A stretch of DNA of 64,000 bases from Effrenium voratum. Lineage: Eukaryota; Sar; Dinophyceae; Suessiales; Symbiodiniaceae. Positions 45,601 through 54,800 of the stretch are shown here, one piece after another. The stretch is from contig CAUJNA010001646.1 of the NCBI GenBank assembly GCA_963377175.1, positions 219,286 to 283,285 of the forward strand, read 5' to 3'. The notes beneath the pieces are model-generated. The model was not told the DNA's origin. It did no database searches and saw nothing but the letters and a program-made list of their open reading frames with translations. Numbering within the stretch: the first letter of the stretch is position 1; the number at the start of each line of letters is the position of its first letter. The translations under genes and the position numbers were made by a program.

Positions 45601-47737
45601 CTCATGTTTCAAGTGCAGCGATCAATTCCCTAGGTGCCGCGCATGCAGGGGGAGAGGGGGGAGACACGGGCTTGTGAGGTGTCTCATATGCAAGGACGAG
45701 TACTGCGATCAGCACATCGCTTCACCTGACGACGTGCGTCGTTTTGGGTCGAATGTTCGACCTATTTGCCTCGGTTGTCTGAGAGCTGACCCCGATGGGA
45801 AAACTAAACATCGCGGTCCCAGTGCGGGGCCTGAAGGACATGACTTCATCCCTGATCATAATCAGCATGATGGCACTGCTCCTGATCCTGGATCCGGGCC
45901 ATCACGTGGGAATCCGTCACATCGGAGTCCTGAACCGCACCAAGGGAGCTCTGGTTTCTGTTCCCACGCCGGAGCTGCCGGGCCAATGCCACCAAGGTCA
46001 ATGTCTTCGCCCGTGATCGGGCGAGCAGCTCCGAGGGGGACTATAAACACATATCCCGGGTGTTCCCCTACGGGGGGGATTTTCACCGGTCAGGTTGAGC
46101 ATGGAACATCTCAGGGAGTCATTCGCGGGAGATATGGACCTGACGCTGCTGTGACAAATCAGCAGAATTCACAGCCTCACCACGGAGTACAGGATAACTC
46201 TGGCGGTTCGACTGGTTTCTCTCTTCCACCAGGACTCGGTAAGGGTGTGCATGGCGCCAGTGGTGTCGGCGGTATTGGAGCTCCCGATCTTCGCCGATCC
46301 TCCGCTGAGGAGAGGGTCTGCCCTCGATGCAACATAAATGTCAAGACCAGCATTCCCGGGACGCCCCCATGCTTCCAAACTTGTTCGTTGTGCCGCACTT
46401 CACTGTGTGCCGCGTGCTGCCCGCCATCATCCGGGAGTTGCTCTCTATGTGCCATATCCATTGGCCGAGATGGCGTTTTACCTCCCCACGTTTTTGGACA
46501 GGCTACTCGACCACCCTTAACCTCGTTGCCGTCCGAGGCGAACAAGTGCGCCAACATTGAGCTCGAGAAAGAGCCTGCACCGCATGAGTTGCGAGACTGG
46601 ATCATTTCCACGAGAGAAATTGTGAGCAACGCATTCAGTTATGACTCGCCATATGCCATGTCTTGGGTCATGAGTGTCGAGAACGCCAGCGCAATAGAGG
46701 AACTTGACGAGGAGTGCCTCTACCCGATCCTTGATAATAGGTTCAATGCTGCACTGAGAAAGTGCATCACATCGAAACCCATAGTCGCCAAGATCAGCAG
46801 GCTGACTGAAGAGGCTCAGGTCAAAAGGGGGACGAGGCTGAAAAGCCGTCAGATCCTGTTCTGTCTCATTGAGTACCTTCGCCCTGATGAAGTCGGGAGC
46901 CAGTCTATTCGTACGAATGAACTTCTTCGCCTATCCCTCGGCAGAGCTGCCGGGTCTGGCGAGCCTCAGCTTGAGAAATTCCTTGACAAATGGGAAGGAC
47001 TCCTGGGCGGAATCACCGCACCGATTGATCACCATGTTCTTCAGCATGTTTTCTTTGAGCAAGTTCGGCACTCGCCATGCTTGATGCCTGATGTGCAACA
47101 CTGGGATCGTAATCCAGACGTGCAAAATTACGAGTGGATCATGAGGGCCGCTCGTAACGCTGTGTCGAGGTGGAGGACGAGGTACAATGTCTCCGAGATA
47201 AAGGAACGAATGTACTCTCGATCTCCACATGCTGATCGCAACCCGAATACCGCCGCTCCTGGGGTGCGCCGTCCTTCGCCGTTTGGGGATACTCGCAAGA
47301 CGGGGGACGCGAGATCAAGTGATCGCGATCGCGGAAAGACGCGATCTGACGACCCCAGGCGGAATAGCAGGGAGCGCCCTTCTCCAGGAAGAGATCGCCG
47401 CCATGAGCATCCTGCCACCCCTGGAGTTTGTCATGATTGGCAAAGGGGGCAATGTAGGCGCGGCTCTGACTGCCGCTTTGCGCATCATGAGGAGAAGCCG
47501 AATTCTCCCCGTGATAGCGACGGTCCCATATATCCTGGGTACTGCAGAGAGTGGCTAAACGCCGGCAAATGCACGCGTCCAAAGTGCACGTACAAGCATG
47601 AGAAGCCCCCTCCTGACCTAGCTCCGCTTCCCAGGAAGCCCAGTGTCCCTGCTACTGAGCAGGGGGGCGATTCGTCGAATCCCTATCCTGATGGGCGAAT
47701 TGACAGTCCCGCACCTGGAGTTGACGAGGGTTTCTGA
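42650..47737 (+). CDS. Gag polyprotein (1695 aa) with coiled coil, Cys-rich modules and two CCCH fingers
   Basis: Structural protein expected to form the retroelement particle and bind RNA. Residues 1-600 are polar and disordered, with three ~21-residue repeats (SGTRxR...AGxNP) near 265-330. About 604-860 is a long coiled coil. A proline run follows near 907. About 948-1050 is a Cys/His-rich module resembling RING/B-box metal sites, and about 1224-1268 a second one. About 1300-1525 is a helical capsid-like region. Near 1594-1614 and 1631-1651 are two CCCH fingers (C-x7-C-x5-C-x3-H and C-x8-C-x4-C-x3-H), replacing the usual CCHC knuckle. It is much longer than a normal copia Gag (a few hundred residues). 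The ATG at 42650 is the first in this frame after the primer site. It ends in TGA directly after a slippery heptamer. Confidence 0.8.
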   Translation: MASPGASHRGPGFVDDEANALRGNAAPAAPGLDSRLWPIPPMVGAEPNPGVITDDWILSQVVFDEDAEAPIPAAVLQIEDGPPLEEAEVPPNQVPSSISPTVPFVALQIEDRSVHHAAHPEPAQSWSLTWDQFDQLLGSGSQATPPDFGRLDFNSGASVSVGNLDFQSLFDADWRSQPSRMDGPFDALPTHEPTQGFPHDGEDDPIEDFSPSHVAGSAQPEVSKRAIEDWPQIAGLPPVSGSSDIDIIHDHPSPADMDFIPDAVSSHLSGTRDRTADRYNAGPNPSLSSGTRGRDASRYSAGSNPPNRTSGTGRSDAGRETAGPNPSSSSSRSHAGLFAAFNRRQTRKESAPDVIDLEEQSSHRTSDGSEQDTPGIGSTPFDLLDIPFHQPPRRGNEDDETIPGILDVIDEAEVTPERRTTSLPPSRVAKVLSPKPLNGDVAQRLDLTQPDPDQAQLRGSSSFDNVSGQTGTDSRATKRSSESPERREAALRLRSNPPAHHDPIDVPIHSAGSGLSSNAPMSEKETDDGINSTPRNRRPGLSTIAPGYGGLPSNQPVNDSLVPAFFQIGTPGCTPDREENRRGDHDADSRPAPSASTSGGHPVASELQRLLLAIHNEVKGCKAEIQGCRTEIRSCRDDINACVGEIKKINNRVDAFEKKVESSFSAVAGTLSKHEAKFRDFHEWVARSEKEMNERFKMYDERYDSIVISAAELREQAESLENVKVQLLRFSEIGALEAEIRKIKDEVEANSRSVIEIEGNISRERTIRGNVETYIQHLVPATDLKQFSDRVSGALNENSKKQEEFKLQLSRVAKCVKDLHDKGLGPNLRDMQEQFMKLVLRVNEINMQIAELREQPPAACGSSSAGAASTAGTGSWEKSGDTDPLTQGRTPKGSPPRAVRTVSSARPPPPPPPSGPPPPSPSAPNFGRDPSRTRAISRAAGAAPDNRARCAHEEPGHPQHREPRYPCRSCGKSVCEDCFDHDCNSCFKCSDQFPRCRACRGRGGRHGLVRCLICKDEYCDQHIASPDDVRRFGSNVRPICLGCLRADPDGKTKHRGPSAGPEGHDFIPDHNQHDGTAPDPGSGPSRGNPSHRSPEPHQGSSGFCSHAGAAGPMPPRSMSSPVIGRAAPRGTINTYPGCSPTGGIFTGQVEHGTSQGVIRGRYGPDAAVTNQQNSQPHHGVQDNSGGSTGFSLPPGLGKGVHGASGVGGIGAPDLRRSSAEERVCPRCNINVKTSIPGTPPCFQTCSLCRTSLCAACCPPSSGSCSLCAISIGRDGVLPPHVFGQATRPPLTSLPSEANKCANIELEKEPAPHELRDWIISTREIVSNAFSYDSPYAMSWVMSVENASAIEELDEECLYPILDNRFNAALRKCITSKPIVAKISRLTEEAQVKRGTRLKSRQILFCLIEYLRPDEVGSQSIRTNELLRLSLGRAAGSGEPQLEKFLDKWEGLLGGITAPIDHHVLQHVFFEQVRHSPCLMPDVQHWDRNPDVQNYEWIMRAARNAVSRWRTRYNVSEIKERMYSRSPHADRNPNTAAPGVRRPSPFGDTRKTGDARSSDRDRGKTRSDDPRRNSRERPSPGRDRRHEHPATPGVCHDWQRGQCRRGSDCRFAHHEEKPNSPRDSDGPIYPGYCREWLNAGKCTRPKCTYKHEKPPPDLAPLPRKPSVPATEQGGDSSNPYPDGRIDSPAPGVDEGF

Positions 47738-50700
47738 GAGGGGCGGGCCGTTACCCACAGGCCTCGCCGGGAGTCTCCATCGCATGCCCAGCGACAAAAT
47801 GCGAACCTGATGATCCGACAGGTACCCTTTCTGACAGGGCACCCGGCCGCTTTCCTCCTGCTGATGCACAAGTGTGGTCTAGAACCGACCGCCGGGCTTG
47901 CATGTTTCAGGGACCCACTGGTGGGGGCCCCGAGTTACAGCACGTGGTGTGGAGGCGGACCGTTTCCATCTGTGATGGACGAGTTATCCAGGACCTTCCA
48001 ATCAATTCTCACACTTCGCGGAATACGATGTTCTGCCCTATCGGTTTTACCGGAGACGTAGAAACTACCTTTTGGTCATACACTGACCCTGTTAAGCGTG
48101 CCGCGTGGAATGCCTCCATGCGACCGAACGTCTATAATGACGACCGCAGCCCGACAGTTCAGATCAATGACTCCGCCATGATTGAGTATATCGTCGTTTC
48201 CGATAACAATCTTATGAAACAGATTTCTCATGTTTCCCAGAAATCCAGGAATCCATCATATACTCACTCCGGGGAGTTCAAGAACGCTTCAAAGATCACC
48301 ATTGAGCGGCAAAGTGAGAAGGCCATTCTCCGAGCACTCTCCATGCAGGAGCAGGTCGCCATTGATCAGGAGGGCGAATACCTCGAATCCAAACCGATTC
48401 GACGGCGCATGATGTATAGAGCATCGCGCATGTCCTCCACTCCATCCGCTCCAGGGCACGAACGATCAATCCGATGGCTTGCTGATACAGGCTGCCCCAT
48501 CGACCTTGTTGGACTGAACGAACTTAGTGCAGGTGAGCAGAGTCTGGTGAAGAAAACCGGACGTACCCATGCCCTGCAGACCGCCAACGGCACTGCATCG
48601 ACTCTCGGAAGCATTGCTGCTGACATGCAGGACATCGACGAGGTGATTGATGCCCACGTCATGCAGAACACGCCATCGCTCATCTCAATCGGCAAACGCT
48701 GTATGGAGCAAGGTTACACGTTCACCTGGCCCGCGGGTGAGCTTCCCGTCCTTCGAGGACCTAATGGCAAAGAAATTGTGCTCGACGTGCTGAACAATGT
48801 CCCGTACTTGCCTGCCTCACGTTGCAATTTCAGTTCTCCGGCGACCGATCAGTACCCTGACATCCCTGCTGTTCCTGCTCCTTCTGCTCTTTCCGGAGAT
48901 GTCATCAAAGAGGGGACAGAGGACATGGCTTCTGTTCCCGAAGGTCATCCTGGCTCACCTGACCTTGATCCTCCTGCCTCTGACCCTATTGAGGAAACCG
49001 TCGAACTTGAAGGCCACGGCCCTCTGCGTAGCGCCGAAGACTGGAGAGCCGACGCCTTGACCCTCCGCCACATGATGACTCATCTCCCCAAGAACCCTTT
49101 TTGCTCGCACTGCCAGCGTGCCAAGATGGAGAATGTTAGACTGTTCCGGAAAAGGGGCGCGGCTGGTCATGGAGCCGAAGACTTCGGCGACTTAGTCACC
49201 GCCGACACGATGGTTCTGCGAGGGCTACGTGACAGGGGCATCAACGGCGAGGCCGACGCCATCGTTTTCTATGATCTCGCTACTTCGTGGATCGATGTCA
49301 TGCCTGTCATGAGCCGCTCTGATGCTAACACCGTTGACGCTTTCAACCGCTTCGCAGGGCCTCAAAATGACATCAAGATGATGCACACTGATCAAGCTAA
49401 AGAACTTGTCAGTGCTTGCAAAGAACTGCGCTGGATACATGAATGGTCTACTCCGGGAATGCCAAAGACAAACGGCATCATTGAAAACAAAGTCAAATTA
49501 GTCCTTCATGGTGCACGTGTGCTTTTACGTCAAGCCGGGTTAGAAGCCCGATGGTGGCCCTACGCAACAAAATACTTTGCCGTTGCTAGAAACATCGAGA
49601 ATCGGGGAGGTGGAAGCGCGTGGTCTAAAAGACACGCCCCCCTTCCTTTCAACGGCAAGCTTCTTCCCTTCGGTTGCTTGGTTGATTTCTTCCCCGTCGC
49701 TCCCAAGCCGCGTCGAGTTGAAAAGGGGGGGATCAAAAACGCCCCCGAAGATCAAAATAAGCCTGCCGACGAGGACTATTGGAGCAAAGACGAAGAGAAC
49801 GAGTGTGTTATCCGTATACACCGGACACCCAGAAAGAAGCTCTTCGATCCAAGGGGCTCCAACTGCCCAATCGACGTTCAATTCCTCGCTGACGAAACTC
49901 TAACCATCATTAAATATCTCAACGGTGAAAATGACTCTATTCAGTCAACCACGTGGAGGAACCTGAGTGATCCGGGAGATGATCAATCGCAAGATTGGAT
50001 TGGCGAAACCTATTTTCAGGTCGACGTCCACGCTCTCGAGAAATGGGGCGAAACCGCAAGAGAAGACACATCCCTTTCTGACGATGACTATGAACCCATG
50101 TCGCCAGCAGAAATCGAGGAAGCTCTGCGTGACTGTGACTACGACCCCCTCGCTGACTTCGCTGAAGAAGAATCTAGTATCGCTCCCGCTGTTCCCGGCG
50201 AAGAACACGATCACTATAAGGCTCCCAAGTTCGCCCCTGTAGCCAAACCTGGTGTTTTCCTCGGTTATCGGTTCGAACCTGGAGGGAAATGGAAAGGCGA
50301 CTACTATGTTGCTGACCTCGAGCATTTTCAGGCTGGGGTTGTGCGACCCAGTATCCACCAAGTGAAACAGATCTACCACGATGCTGAAGAGGCTTTCGTG
50401 TTTCCTCTGCTAAAAGCATATGAGGCTCGTACTCGAGAGATTGCATCATACAAGCATGATCGCCTCTCAGACCCTGATCACCTCAGCGGAAAAACTTTGC
50501 CCCGTGAAGACGAATCCTTCAGCTTCGACGAGGGACGCTTTGACCATGGGGACGATGAGGTTGATCGCCAGAATCGGCGACAGAATGCTGACTCTGACAA
50601 TATTCTCGAGACTGACCTCATTGATCATCACGTCTCGGATGGATCTTCCCCTGACAAAAGGGATGACTACTGGGTGCGCTTTGAAGAAGAAAGGTCCTGG

Positions 50701-51654
50701 CATCGATACCATGTCAAAGCGAGAAAGGACTTCTTTGGAGACGACACCCGTCCCCTGCCTTCAGGGGGGCCGATCCAGACTGATCTCGACGACGTCAGGA
50801 TCACTCATTGCAACTTCCTCGACTCTAGGGACGAGGTCTATCGCGACTCCCGTGATGTGTATGCCAGCGGCCACCGGGTTAGAACACACAAGTTCTGGAC
50901 CGGGGTTACCATCCTCTTCGACAAGGGCTGCGCGCCCAAAAGGAGGCGTCCCTCTTCCAAGAAGCCGCTCTGCGAAGATATGTTACCGGGAGGTAAGGAG
51001 GACATTGACTATCCTCAGTCCTCCAAACGCAAAGAACGTCCCTACACCGGGACGGGGAAGCCCAACTCCATTTCGTCCGATGATTGGCGAGCCATGTCGC
51101 TCACCGCGCGAAGGATCTATGTCAGCACTGAGAGGGAGCTTGAGGTTGAGAAGTCTCGCTCCAAACCTGGCGGCGATCATCCTGGCGCGCCGGCCACCTC
51201 CAGTAAGTCACTCCTAATTGAATTTGCATGCGAAGCCGACTCCGCGCTCTCCGCCACGATGTTCGAATCTGGTGGAGATGCCATTCGCGTGCACAAGGAC
51301 TCTTTTGATATCCTCAAGAGCAAGGACGTTAGGAGGCTGATTGAGATCGTTAGGAAGAATCCTAAATGCGATCTTTGGTCTTCTATTCCCTGTGGACCTT
51401 GGAGTACTTGGCAATATGTCAACCTTTCTCAGTACGGACCCGAGTTCGCCGCTGAACTTAACGACGCTCGAAGACAGTCCCAAATCATGTTCGCGGCCTT
51501 CATTCGAGTTTCTCGTGAAGTGCGGAAGGGTGGTGGGCGAATTGCCTATGAATGGCCACGTCATTGCCTTGGATGGTCTCAACCCTTCATGAAAAGTTTC
51601 TTGACGATCCTGAGATTCTCACTGTCAATATTGACGGATGCGACTTCGGAATGA
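47725..51654 (+). CDS. Pol part 1: protease, integrase and start of a methyltransferase-like domain
   Basis: Expressed by -1 frameshifting from gag. Residue numbers count from 47872. The aspartic protease motif is WLADTGCPIDLVG (Asp 205). The integrase zinc finger is H-x3-H...C-x2-C near 400-418 (RHMMTH, FCSHCQ). The integrase DDE triad is Asp 444 (TADT), Asp 507 (HTDQAKE) and Glu 538 (GIIENKV). Integrase C-terminal blocks include FGCLVDFFP and PGVFLGYRFEPGGKW. Residues from about 1110 form a Rossmann-like domain with SSIPCGPWSTWQ (Cys 1174) and AYEWPRHCLGW (Glu 1227). The reading frame then passes to part 2 with a -1 change inside this domain, where no canonical slippery site is present. That change is therefore likely a mutation or sequencing error. 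Catalytic residues for protease and integrase are intact. Confidence 0.8.
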   Translation, partial: RGFLRGAGRYPQASPGVSIACPATKCEPDDPTGTLSDRAPGRFPPADAQVWSRTDRRACMFQGPTGGGPELQHVVWRRTVSICDGRVIQDLPINSHTSRNTMFCPIGFTGDVETTFWSYTDPVKRAAWNASMRPNVYNDDRSPTVQINDSAMIEYIVVSDNNLMKQISHVSQKSRNPSYTHSGEFKNASKITIERQSEKAILRALSMQEQVAIDQEGEYLESKPIRRRMMYRASRMSSTPSAPGHERSIRWLADTGCPIDLVGLNELSAGEQSLVKKTGRTHALQTANGTASTLGSIAADMQDIDEVIDAHVMQNTPSLISIGKRCMEQGYTFTWPAGELPVLRGPNGKEIVLDVLNNVPYLPASRCNFSSPATDQYPDIPAVPAPSALSGDVIKEGTEDMASVPEGHPGSPDLDPPASDPIEETVELEGHGPLRSAEDWRADALTLRHMMTHLPKNPFCSHCQRAKMENVRLFRKRGAAGHGAEDFGDLVTADTMVLRGLRDRGINGEADAIVFYDLATSWIDVMPVMSRSDANTVDAFNRFAGPQNDIKMMHTDQAKELVSACKELRWIHEWSTPGMPKTNGIIENKVKLVLHGARVLLRQAGLEARWWPYATKYFAVARNIENRGGGSAWSKRHAPLPFNGKLLPFGCLVDFFPVAPKPRRVEKGGIKNAPEDQNKPADEDYWSKDEENECVIRIHRTPRKKLFDPRGSNCPIDVQFLADETLTIIKYLNGENDSIQSTTWRNLSDPGDDQSQDWIGETYFQVDVHALEKWGETAREDTSLSDDDYEPMSPAEIEEALRDCDYDPLADFAEEESSIAPAVPGEEHDHYKAPKFAPVAKPGVFLGYRFEPGGKWKGDYYVADLEHFQAGVVRPSIHQVKQIYHDAEEAFVFPLLKAYEARTREIASYKHDRLSDPDHLSGKTLPREDESFSFDEGRFDHGDDEVDRQNRRQNADSDNILETDLIDHHVSDGSSPDKRDDYWVRFEEERSWHRYHVKARKDFFGDDTRPLPSGGPIQTDLDDVRITHCNFLDSRDEVYRDSRDVYASGHRVRTHKFWTGVTILFDKGCAPKRRRPSSKKPLCEDMLPGGKEDIDYPQSSKRKERPYTGTGKPNSISSDDWRAMSLTARRIYVSTERELEVEKSRSKPGGDHPGAPATSSKSLLIEFACEADSALSATMFESGGDAIRVHKDSFDILKSKDVRRLIEIVRKNPKCDLWSSIPCGPWSTWQYVNLSQYGPEFAAELNDARRQSQIMFAAFIRVSREVRKGGGRIAYEWPRHCLGWSQPFMKSFLTILRFSLSILTDATSE
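47728..47768 (+). promoter_or_regulatory. Programmed -1 frameshift signal between gag and pol
   Basis: In the gag frame the heptamer G GGT TTC (47728-47734) has the canonical X XXY YYZ form and is followed at once by the gag TGA. After a 7-nt spacer, GGCGGGCC (47742-47749) can pair with GGCCTCGCC (47760-47768) with one bulge and a 10-nt loop. The -1 frame is open from 47725 into pol. All three elements of a classical frameshift site are present. Confidence 0.8.
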
Positions 51655-51890
51655 AGGACAAGAACGGGACGCCCATCCGGAAGCAGTGGAGAATCGCCAC
51701 GAATTCTCCCGACCTCGCCGCCGCACTCGGGGGCAGAACGTGTCATCATGAAAAGGGGTTCGCGCACGCCAGGATTGAGGGGTCCCTCACTCCACTCACT
51801 GCCCTCTACCCGAAGCAGATGTGCCAGATGATCATCAAATCCTGGTACAAAGGGAGGACTGAGAGATCTACGATTCCTGTCGCGGTCGCC
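51200..51890 (+). other. Methyltransferase-like domain split by a frame change
   Basis: The order LLIEFACEADSALS (possible cofactor strand), PKCDLWSSIPCGPWS (Pro-Cys), GGRIAYEWPRH (Glu) and later PIRKQWRIAT parallels motifs I, IV (PC), VI (E-N-V) and VIII of C5-cytosine methyltransferases. Motif I lacks the usual F-x-G-x-G. Dinoflagellate retrotransposons are known to have captured such enzymes, but this one could be a distant or inactive relative. Confidence 0.4.
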
Positions 51891-54800
51891 GAGCCCAACA
51901 ACCGCGCTGCATGGAAAAGAGACCCCCATGCGCTCTACATCCATCCTCTTCGGGAAGGGGTCGCTGTCCCTAACCGCGGGACTCCTGAAAGTGTTGGTCT
52001 GGATTTTCAATCGGCCCATGATCACACAGTTCCCGCAGGCGACAAAGCCACCATCGGGACTGGCTTGGCCATCACTATTCCCGAGGGAGTCTACGGAAGA
52101 ATAGCCCCCCGCTCTGGCCTTGCTGCCAAGCACATGATTGACATCGGTGCCGGCGTCATTGACCCCGACTACACCGGAGAGGTCAAGGTTGTAATCTTTA
52201 ACCATTCGAACTATGACTTTGTCATCAAGAAAGGAGACAAAATCGCGCAACTCATTCTTGAGCGCGTCTCTATTCTTGAGCCCGTCATATGCTTGCAGAA
52301 GCCGCGTGCCACCGAAAGAGGGGGGCAAGGGTTCGGTAGCACCGACAAAGGTGCCCCCGCTGCATCTGCTACTTTCCCATCACATATGTGGTCCTCCACC
52401 GGAAGCACCGAGTGGTTTGCCATGCCTCGTGGGGCTGATGGGTCCGGTCACAGTCCATTCCTCGGGCTTCCTCCGTTCAGCGCCTGTGTCGCTCGCCCTG
52501 TGCCTCGAAAGGAGGCAAAGCTCGACCCCAACAAGGCATTCGCCGCCCTAGAAAAGGAGTGGAAGAAGCTTAGAGATCTTGGCTGTTGGGACCAATCCAG
52601 GGTGCGTGAGTGGCGTGACGTCGCTGCTGAGGCAAAGCGAGAAGGAACCAAAGTCCATGTCGGCCGCATCTTCGACATATGCGTCGAGAAGAATCACGAA
52701 CTTGCAGAGGACGACCCGAACAGGAAGTTCAAGGGCCGTGTTGTGTTCGAGGGGTGTCACGTTAGGGACGAATCCAATGCCTGGGCCCTGTTCTCCGAAA
52801 TCACCTCATGTCCTGCCACTATGGCGGCAGGAAAGGTTGCTGATGCATACGGACTTTTGCCAGGAAACTCGCTTGAAGTTAGCGACGGGGAATCCGCGTA
52901 TACGCAGGCGTTGCTCGGCGGAACCAAGACCTGGATACGTCTTCCCCGTGACCAATGGCCAAAGGAATGGGAGGGCATGCAAGACCCTGTATGCCCCCTT
53001 GTTCTCGCACTCTATGGACATCCCGACGCTGGAGGTTTCTGGGAGCAGCACTGCGAGACCCAACTTAAAAAGGTTGGATTTGTACCCATCCCTGACTGGC
53101 CCAGTGTTTTTCGTCACCCGGCACTTGAGACCTTTCTCGTTGTCTATGTTGACGATTTCAAGCAAAGTGGCCCATCGGCTAACCTCGCCGAAGGATGGAG
53201 ACTCATAGGCTCCGTTATCAATATGGAGGAGCCCCGTCCTCTCAAGAGATATCTCGGATGCGAACACGAATTCAGATCAGCCACCGTTGATGGGCCTTTC
53301 GACCCGAGGACTGCTTGGACGGTTGGACATCCTCCCTCAAAGCCTATACCGGAGATGCGTTTTGGGCCTGACCGAAGGCCTGCTGCCGACGCATGTCGCG
53401 GCAAAGCTAAGATCAACCTTATCAAATATAACGAATCTTGCTTCATGCAAGCATGTGTTGAGCGCTACCTCGAGCTTTGCCAGTCGAAGTTTCCCAAGGC
53501 CCTTCAGACTGTAGAGACCCCGTTCCTCGACGAGAGTAAGCCTGAATTTGACGAGAACCCGGTAAACCCGGAGTTCGACAGGCTTGTTGACCAAAAAGGA
53601 GACATCGAAGTCGTCTCTGCCAAGCCTGGCGTCCTAGGCGACGCAGCTGCACAAGTCTTGATGAAAATCTTATATGGTGCTCGAATGGGCCGCTATGATT
53701 TAATCCGACCGGTGCAAGCGCTGGCCAGCAGAATCACCAAGTGGAACCAATTGTGCGACAAGAAGCTTCACAGGCTCGTGTCGTACATTAACTCCACCAT
53801 TGAATTGCACCTCTATGGATGGGTTGGCGATCGATCTGACATGATCGAAGTCGTCACCTACTGCGATGCTGATCTCGCCGGTGATCGAACCGACGCAAAA
53901 AGCACATCCGGGGTCCTCGTATGTCTCGTTGGCCCTCGCACCTACATGCCCATCACCGCCGTGAGCAAGAAGCAAACTTCCGTATCGAAGTCTACTCCCG
54001 AGGCCGAAATTGTCGCCCTTGATCACGGCATTTCCAAAGAGGCCATGATGCTCGCCGCTCTCTGGCACTTTGCCATCGGTCGCGGCTCTTCAGACTCGAT
54101 CGTATGCAAGTGCAAGATAAAATATGACGCTTCGATCCCACAACCAATCAGCGTCCTTGAGGACAATGAAGCCGCATGCAGAATAATCGTCACCGGAAAC
54201 AACCCAAATATGCGATACATGTCGCGTACCCAACGGGTTGATATCGCGTGGCTCAATGAGCGATACAACGACAAGATATTCCGTTTCGTTGCATGCCCTT
54301 CGGACTATCAGGGAGCCGACATCCTCACAAAGGCGTGCGTCGACAAGACCGTATGGAGCAAAAATCTCCACACCCTTGATATGTTCAAGCAGGGGTTTCT
54401 GCAATCATATCTCTCCCATCCCACCCAACCCGTGCATATTCCCCCTGCCGCTCCTGCTCTTCCACCAATCAGGGGGGTTCGCATTGAATCCGATCAGGAC
54501 TCAAAATTCAACTCCTTCATCAACGACGCCAACGTCTCAGATTGCAAGATTTCAATCACCGAGGTTAGGGCGTCTGAGAATGACCACCTGACCGTAGTCA
54601 TTGACTCATCTGTGTTACCACTCCTGCCCCCTCAGCGCGGGCACAGAGTCGTAAAAATCGATCTCGATGATGGAGGCACCGGAGGGATCTCTACGTATCC
54701 CGGATTGAAAGGAAAAAGAGATAACTTTGCTGTGTTCAATATTTTTCCTTCATGCCCGGATTCCTGCAAAAGGGATTGGTCCAAGATCAGGAGGTTTCGA

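Noticed and set aside
51575..51600. Second programmed frameshift in pol
   Set aside because: No X XXY YYZ heptamer in register and the step falls inside a folded domain; an indel is more likely.
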